This document shows positions 59,670 through 64,000 of a stretch of DNA of 64,000 bases, in pieces. Numbering within the stretch: the stretch's first letter is position 1; each line of letters opens with the position of its first letter. The DNA is from Coriobacteriaceae bacterium (GTDB taxonomy: Bacteria; Actinomycetota; Coriobacteriia; Coriobacteriales; QAMH01), in contig DAJPGJ010000001.1 of assembly GCA_025992705.1 (NCBI GenBank), positions 248,001 through 312,000 of the forward strand, in the 5' to 3' direction. The notes below the pieces were generated by a model. That model ran no database searches and had not been told where the DNA came from. It was given only the letters and a program-made list of their open reading frames with translations. Both the position numbers and the translations under genes were made by a program.

Positions 59670-61163
59670 TTAGCAACGTTCCTGGATGATCAAAGTCAGC
59701 TGCTCGAGCTGGTCAAATAGTATCCGATTGTCTTTCTGGTCCCGCTCTATCTTGTTTACGCTGTGCATGACCGTCGTGTGGTCACGACCTCCGAACTTCT
59801 TTCCGATTGACTCGAGGGACTCTTCCGTCATGTAACGGGAGAGGTAAATTGCGATGTGGCGCGGGGTCGTGATGCCCTTCGAGCGCTTTCCCGAAATCAT
59901 GTCCTCATGCGAAATCTTGAAGAAGCGCTCCACCTCGCTTTGGATGAGCGCGATGTCGATTTGCTTGTCTTGTATGGTCGGGAAGAAATCCTGGAGCAGC
60001 TCCTGAGCTTCCTCGATACTGATGCTGTTCTTCTTCAGCAACGTCATGTTGCTCACGAGACGCGTGATGGCGCCTTCCATCTCCCTGATGTTTGAAGTCG
60101 CAACCTCTGCAAGGTATCCGAGCACGTCATCGGGGATGTTTCCGTAGAAGCTCGTATGTTGGTTCACGCGCGAGAGGTAGTTTTTCAAGATGGCCAGGCG
60201 CGTCTCGTAATCTGGTGGTTTGATGTCTGCGAGCAGACCCGAGATGAAGCGCGAGCGCATGCGATCGTCCATGTCGATGTCTTTTGGGGCACGATCTGCA
60301 GAGAGCACGATTTGCTTGTTGCGGTTGGTCATCTCGTTGAAGATGTTGAACAGCTGATTGATGGTTTCGTCCTTACCTTCGAGGTATTGGACGTCATCGA
60401 CAAGCAAGATGTCTACCTGGTGATACTTGCTGTTGAAGGTTCCCCATTGGTTACGCTGCGTGGCCTCGACGTAATCGTTGAGGAACTTGTTAGCCGACAC
60501 ATATCGTGTAGCCATACGCGGGAAGTTTTGCATCGCGTAGTTTGCGATTGCGACGAGCAAATGGGTCTTTCCCAAGCCCGAATTTCCGTAGATGAAAAGC
60601 GGGTTATATGCGATTCCCGGTTGCTCTGCGACAGCGAGGGCAGCGCCACGGGCAAACTCGTTTGATTTGCCCACGACGAAGGTGTCGAAGGTGCACTTTG
60701 AGAAGAGTGCTTCCTCTCCGCTTGTGGGAGACGAAGCGTATTCTCCTCCTACACGTCCTGCCTCCTCGGCTGCGGGCATGGTCGAGGACGGGGCTTGGTT
60801 CGAAATGCTCGACGGGTCGACGAACTGGTTCATCCAGTCAGGCTCTGTTTGCTGCATTGGTTCTTGTGTTGCTGTGACCTGCGTATTTGTCGCTTGCTGT
60901 TGGGGTGCGTCCTTTTGTGTGTTAACACCCAACCCGATGCTTATTGGGGTGCCGGTGACCTGAAGAAGCTTTTCCTGCATCTCGCCAAGGTAGTTTTTCC
61001 TTACCCATGATTCGACGGGCGTGCTCTCTGCAAGCAAGACGAATTGATCTCCAAAGACTCCGACGGGGGTGAGGAGGTTTAGAAAGACGGTCTTTGGATC
61101 CTCCTCGTCCGTATTTTCGAGAAGGAGGGCGAGTGTCTTGCTCCAGATTTCGTCTTTGTCCAT
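59670..61163 (-). CDS. dnaA: Chromosomal replication initiator DnaA
   Basis: AAA+ initiator of 497 aa. Domain I (WSKTLALLLENTDEEDPKTVFLNLLTPV), a disordered Gln/Pro linker, domain III with FIYGNSGLGKTHLLVAIANYA and DILLVDDVQYLEGKD, and domain IV ending in FGGRDHTTVMHSVNKIERD, the DnaA-box reader. Only ten bases separate it from the upstream winged-helix gene, so it is probably expressed from a common transcript with two regulators. Confidence 0.97.
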   Translation of the reverse strand: MDKDEIWSKTLALLLENTDEEDPKTVFLNLLTPVGVFGDQFVLLAESTPVESWVRKNYLGEMQEKLLQVTGTPISIGLGVNTQKDAPQQQATNTQVTATQEPMQQTEPDWMNQFVDPSSISNQAPSSTMPAAEEAGRVGGEYASSPTSGEEALFSKCTFDTFVVGKSNEFARGAALAVAEQPGIAYNPLFIYGNSGLGKTHLLVAIANYAMQNFPRMATRYVSANKFLNDYVEATQRNQWGTFNSKYHQVDILLVDDVQYLEGKDETINQLFNIFNEMTNRNKQIVLSADRAPKDIDMDDRMRSRFISGLLADIKPPDYETRLAILKNYLSRVNQHTSFYGNIPDDVLGYLAEVATSNIREMEGAITRLVSNMTLLKKNSISIEEAQELLQDFFPTIQDKQIDIALIQSEVERFFKISHEDMISGKRSKGITTPRHIAIYLSRYMTEESLESIGKKFGGRDHTTVMHSVNKIERDQKDNRILFDQLEQLTLIIQERC

Positions 61164-61173
61164 CTCAAAAACC

Positions 61174-61431
61174 CTATCTGCTCAGGAATGCCAGGCCCTG
61201 ATCGGTCAGCATTCTCTTCTTTCCACCCTCGGTCTTCTGAAGAAGTCCCATCTTCTCGAGCTTGTTGAGGGCGCGGTGCCCTGTCGAGAGGCTTATGTCG
61301 AGGTTCTGCTCGACTTCCGTCGGTCCGATGAGGCCCATCTCCTGGGCCAGGATGAGAATATTGTATTCTCGTTCCGAAAGGTTATGGTCTGCGTTTTTCT
61401 CCTGGCTTGCTTGGCATCTCGCGATACACAA
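61174..61431 (-). CDS. Small winged-helix protein between the GHKL ATPase gene and dnaA
   Basis: An 85-aa MarR-like winged helix: NLSEREYNILILAQEMGLIGPTEVEQNLDISLSTGHRALNKLEKMGLLQKTEGGKKRMLTDQG. It overlaps the upstream ATPase gene by about 50 bp. The start is unclear: a TTG at 61431 is the first in-frame candidate, and no good ATG precedes the domain. Likely DNA-binding; the target is unknown. Confidence 0.72.
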   Translation of the reverse strand: MCIARCQASQEKNADHNLSEREYNILILAQEMGLIGPTEVEQNLDISLSTGHRALNKLEKMGLLQKTEGGKKRMLTDQGLAFLSR

Positions 61432-61930
61432 CGGGAGTTGCCTGCGGAGCGCTCTTGTCGATTTGAATCGTGACGACCGTACCCTCTTTGATGTTGTCTT
61501 CTATGATGAGACGACCATTCGAAAAACGCAGGTAATCCTTTACCGTTGGCAAACCTGAACCGACTCCACGTATATATTTGCGCATCTCGGTCGTTGCCGA
61601 GGTAAAACCGGGAAGCTGAGCACGCTGTTTATCGGCAATACCCGGACCCTGGTCGGTGAATTTGATCGTGTTTCCGTTATCGAGAATCGAGATACATGGG
61701 TCGCGGAACTGGGCGTGGATGAAGTTCTCGCAGACTTCCTTGATGACGGTATAGGGGATGGAGCTGCCCTTCTGCTGAGCCAGCTCATATGTTTTGGATG
61801 CAATCTCCTCTATGTATTGAGAGATGTCCGTTGGCTCTATATCAATGACGCGGGGTGCCGCGAGAAGATCATCGTATATCGCGATGCGCGTAGGGGTGAG
61901 CGCAGGGATGTCAGTTTCGAGGTTTCCCAC
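61382..61930 (-). CDS. GHKL-fold ATPase, anti-sigma/histidine-kinase-like, next to dnaA
   Basis: A 182-aa protein with a lone HATPase domain: N-box VIKEVCENFIHAQF, G1 FTDQGPGIA, and a G2-like RGVGSGLPTVKDYL ending in EGTVVTIQI. No phospho-acceptor His domain or receiver is present, so it resembles anti-sigma-factor kinases (RsbW/SpoIIAB) or a stand-alone ATP sensor. GTG start. First gene of the apparent operon running into dnaA. Confidence 0.82.
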   Translation of the reverse strand: MGNLETDIPALTPTRIAIYDDLLAAPRVIDIEPTDISQYIEEIASKTYELAQQKGSSIPYTVIKEVCENFIHAQFRDPCISILDNGNTIKFTDQGPGIADKQRAQLPGFTSATTEMRKYIRGVGSGLPTVKDYLRFSNGRLIIEDNIKEGTVVTIQIDKSAPQATPVVYREMPSKPGEKRRP

Positions 61931-62560
61931 GTCTAGCTGTTCCTTTTCATCATTTATGGAAACCGGCAGTTATCCACAAACAAAACCACCATTGACAAGA
62001 GGTTAGAGTAGCAAATAACCGCACGAAACCAAATTTTTACCACATGAAATGAAAAACTTTTCACATAGTTTATCAGGTGTTTTCATAGTTATACACATTA
62101 TTTTCCACCTATGTTGATAAATCAGGGAAAACTGGAAAAAGGAACGGGGAAAAATGAATGGAAAACTGATGTCAAGTTGAAAAACGCAGTACAGAGAAAA
62201 AGAAACGATTAGTTTTACACGTACAGATGTTCTTTGATGTGGAAAACCTTTATCTCAATGAGGAAAGAAGATGTGTATCTCTGGAAAACGATAGGTAAAA
62301 AGGCGAAAAGAGAGGAAAAAGGCTCATAGGGTGGGGAAAACACCATATAAGTGTGTAGAAACTAGCTAGTTATCCACAGTTTCAACAAAGGCACGCACAG
62401 AGAATGTGAATAACTTGGGAATAAGTCAAAGCACCTGTTCACAGAGATTTATAGTGATTGAATTGAATCATAAAAATTTCTTGACTCGCCATTCTTAGCC
62501 ATATTACAATTTTGAAGCTTATCGAGAAGTATAAGGGAGTTTCCCTTAGGAGGAATTGTA
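61931..62560. other. Probable chromosomal replication origin (oriC)
   Basis: A 630-bp AT-rich, gene-free gap between dnaA-side genes and rpmH. DnaA boxes: TTATCCACA at 61970-61978 and 62370-62378, TTATACACA at 62089-62097, TTTTCCACA (minus) at 62238-62246, TTATTCACA (minus) at 62405-62413; several near matches. AT-rich runs (62020-62120, 62440-62480) could be the unwinding element. Confidence 0.85.
62481..62510 (+). promoter_or_regulatory. Promoter of rpmH
   Basis: TTGACT (62481-62486) and TACAAT (62505-62510) with an 18-bp spacer, about 50 bp before the rpmH ATG. Confidence 0.75.
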
Positions 62561-62695
62561 ATGAAGCGTACCTATCAGCCCAATAAACGTAAACGCGCAA
62601 AATGTCATGGTTTTCGCTCTCGTATGGCCACGCGTGGTGGTCGTAACGTTCTCAAGGCACGCCGTGCAAAGGGTCGTAAGTGCCTGACGGTCTAG
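62561..62695 (+). CDS. rpmH: Ribosomal protein L34
   Basis: A 44-aa basic protein MKRTYQPNKRKRAKCHGFRS, then RMATRGGRNVLKARRAKGRK, the full L34 pattern. AGGAGG lies six bases before the ATG. First gene of rpmH-rnpA-yidD-yidC. Confidence 0.98.
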   Translation: MKRTYQPNKRKRAKCHGFRSRMATRGGRNVLKARRAKGRKCLTV

Positions 62696-62734
62696 TACCG
62701 GCTTCGTCAGCTTCATTTTGAGGACTGACACCCC

Positions 62735-63073
62735 ATGAAGGGCACGATCAAGAGTAAAGAGGATGTGGAGCGTCTCTTCTCACAGGGGAGGCGCTCTACT
62801 TCGTCTTCTATGACAATTCTTGTTTGTGAGAATGAAGCAGGGACTATTGGCAGATGTGCTTTTATTGCTGGCAAAAAGCTTGGTCCCGCTCCCTTCAGAA
62901 GTCGTTGCAAGCGCGTTATGCGTGAGGTAGCGCGTAGTCTTGGTGCTCCGTGGAAAGGGTTTGATGTCGCGTTCCTTGCGAGAAAACCCGTCGCACACAA
63001 GAGGCACGAAGAAATAGTTGAGCAGGCAAGAAAGAGCCTTCTCAAACTAGGAGTCATGAATGAGCGCAGGTAA
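62735..63073 (+). CDS. rnpA: Ribonuclease P protein component
   Basis: A 112-aa protein partner of RNase P RNA in tRNA 5' maturation. GTIKSKEDVERLFSQGRR, then the basic RNR-type helix PFRSRCKRVMREVAR, a variant RSRCKR. Overlaps yidD by 14 bp. Confidence 0.94.
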   Translation: MKGTIKSKEDVERLFSQGRRSTSSSMTILVCENEAGTIGRCAFIAGKKLGPAPFRSRCKRVMREVARSLGAPWKGFDVAFLARKPVAHKRHEEIVEQARKSLLKLGVMNERR

Positions 63074-63308
63074 AGTCATACACTGTCTACGTATGATTCC
63101 GCGACGTGTGGCACTCGCCCTGGTGAGCTTTTACCGGAAATATATCTCTCCGATGTTTCCTCCTTCCTGCCGGTACGTGCCTACCTGCTCCGAATACGCT
63201 ATGATTGCACTTCAACGCTATGGTTTTATCAGGGGATCATGGATGGCGATTAAACGAATCTGCCGCTGCCACCCTTGGCATCCAGGTGGATATGATCCGG
63301 TACCGTGA
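63060..63308 (+). CDS. yidD: Membrane protein insertion efficiency factor YidD
   Basis: An 82-aa protein: SFYRKYISPMFPPSCRYVPTCSEYAMIALQRYG and CRCHPWHPGGYDPVP, with the conserved cysteines of the family. It sits between rnpA and yidC, its usual place, and assists YidC. Confidence 0.95.
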   Translation: MSAGKVIHCLRMIPRRVALALVSFYRKYISPMFPPSCRYVPTCSEYAMIALQRYGFIRGSWMAIKRICRCHPWHPGGYDPVP

Positions 63309-63342
63309 TTTGTGATTACTATCCGTCGAGAGGTTAGTATTT

Positions 63343-64000
63343 ATGTGGGATGGAATTCTTAATGGCTGTGCAGCCGCACTCTACGAGCTCGCCAAGCTTG
63401 TGGGTGACTGGGGTCTTGCGATTATCATCGTAACTCTCATCATTCGTCTGCTTCTCTTCCCTATCCAAAGGAAGCAACTCAAGTCCAGCTTTCAAATGCA
63501 ACAGGTACAGCCAAGAATGCAGGAGATTCAAAAGCTGTATGCTGGCGATCAGGTCAAGATTCAGCAGGAAATGCAAAAGCTCTACCAGGAGACGGGCTTT
63601 AATCCTCTTGCCGGTTGTTTGACGATGCTCATTCAGATGCCTATCTTCATCATCCTGTTCCAGGTTCTGCGCGACAAGATTGGGCAGTATGCCGGTGGAG
63701 AACTTTCCGTTAGCTTCTACAACATTCTGCCGAATCTAACTCAAACGGTACCTGATGCTTTTAATCAGGACATTGTCTACTCCATTCCGTATATCATCAT
63801 GATGGTTTTGTTCATCGGTCTGTCTGTTACACCCATGATTTTGCAGATGAAGCAAAACCCTCAGAACAGAAGTCAAATGACCATGATGATGGGCATCATG
63901 GGTATCATGTTTACCTGGATGGCTTTTATTTCGCCTGCTGGCGTTATGCTGTATTGGGCACTTTCCTCTGGATTTGCACTCGTGCAGCAGCTTATTACAC
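63343..64000 (+). CDS. yidC: Membrane protein insertase YidC (5' part, cut by window edge)
   Basis: 219 residues of a Gram-positive-type YidC are visible, lacking the large periplasmic domain. GDWGLAIIIVTLIIRLLLFP, the basic QRKQLKSSFQMQQVQPRMQEIQKLY, NPLAGCLTMLIQMPIFIILF, then later helices. It inserts membrane proteins with or without Sec. The start follows GAGAGG. Confidence 0.95.
   Translation, partial: MWDGILNGCAAALYELAKLVGDWGLAIIIVTLIIRLLLFPIQRKQLKSSFQMQQVQPRMQEIQKLYAGDQVKIQQEMQKLYQETGFNPLAGCLTMLIQMPIFIILFQVLRDKIGQYAGGELSVSFYNILPNLTQTVPDAFNQDIVYSIPYIIMMVLFIGLSVTPMILQMKQNPQNRSQMTMMMGIMGIMFTWMAFISPAGVMLYWALSSGFALVQQLIT

Overview
The window looks like the replication-origin region of a GC-rich actinobacterium, most likely of class Coriobacteriia. 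The evidence is the order dnaA-dnaN-recF-dciA-gyrB-gyrA on one side and rpmH-rnpA-yidD-yidC on the other of an AT-rich, DnaA-box-bearing gap, plus anaerobe-type content (Feo iron uptake, molybdate uptake, HypA/HypB, Tat). The genus cannot be fixed from sequence alone. Most housekeeping genes left of the origin are on the minus strand, the leading strand of that replichore.

Layout: 1-11.6 kb is a minus-strand housekeeping run (topA, tmk, holB, ricT, pncB, degV, a 3-hydroxyisobutyrate-dehydrogenase-like gene, rlmKL). 11.7-13.6 kb holds comF and a REP-associated tyrosine transposase (RAYT) framed by inverted 29-bp palindromes. 13.6-20.7 kb has hypAB, tatC/tatA-like, mtnA, an NhaC antiporter, ahcY and a small Cys-rich protein of the kind that accompanies FeoB. 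21-24.7 kb has a di-Mop molbindin, modABC and a DtxR-type regulator. 24.8-29 kb has a PIN toxin-antitoxin pair, feoB and feoA. 29.2-35.5 kb is a plus-strand signalling island: a membrane-anchored exported protein and two tandem kinase-FHA cassettes. 35.6-41.4 kb alternates toxin-antitoxin pairs with a secreted repeat protein and dinD. 41.5-46.2 kb is an operon with a carrier protein, a PLP decarboxylase, an adenylating enzyme and a second NhaC antiporter. 46.4-49.3 kb encodes a large surface protein. 51-64 kb has two tRNAs, the gyrase/replication operon, oriC and the start of yidC (cut by the window edge).

The most unusual theme is short palindromic repeats. At least four related families are scattered between genes, and several copies sit inside or at the ends of coding frames (rlmKL, tmk, comF, mtnA stop). 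One family brackets the RAYT gene, beside a displaced 44-bp copy of the ahcY 3' end, which suggests repeat-mediated mobility or recombination.

Other points: two kinase cassettes and a distant secreted-protein gene share a promoter motif, GTTGYGCAACAAAA, with -10-like hexamers at identical spacing. The first kinase frame is interrupted by an in-frame TAG ahead of further membrane segments. DtxR-like operators lie before feoA, feoB and the FeoB-partner gene. A GHKL ATPase and a winged-helix gene sit directly upstream of dnaA. The ACP/adenylation/decarboxylase trio resembles systems that decarboxylate an amino acid while it is bound to a carrier protein.
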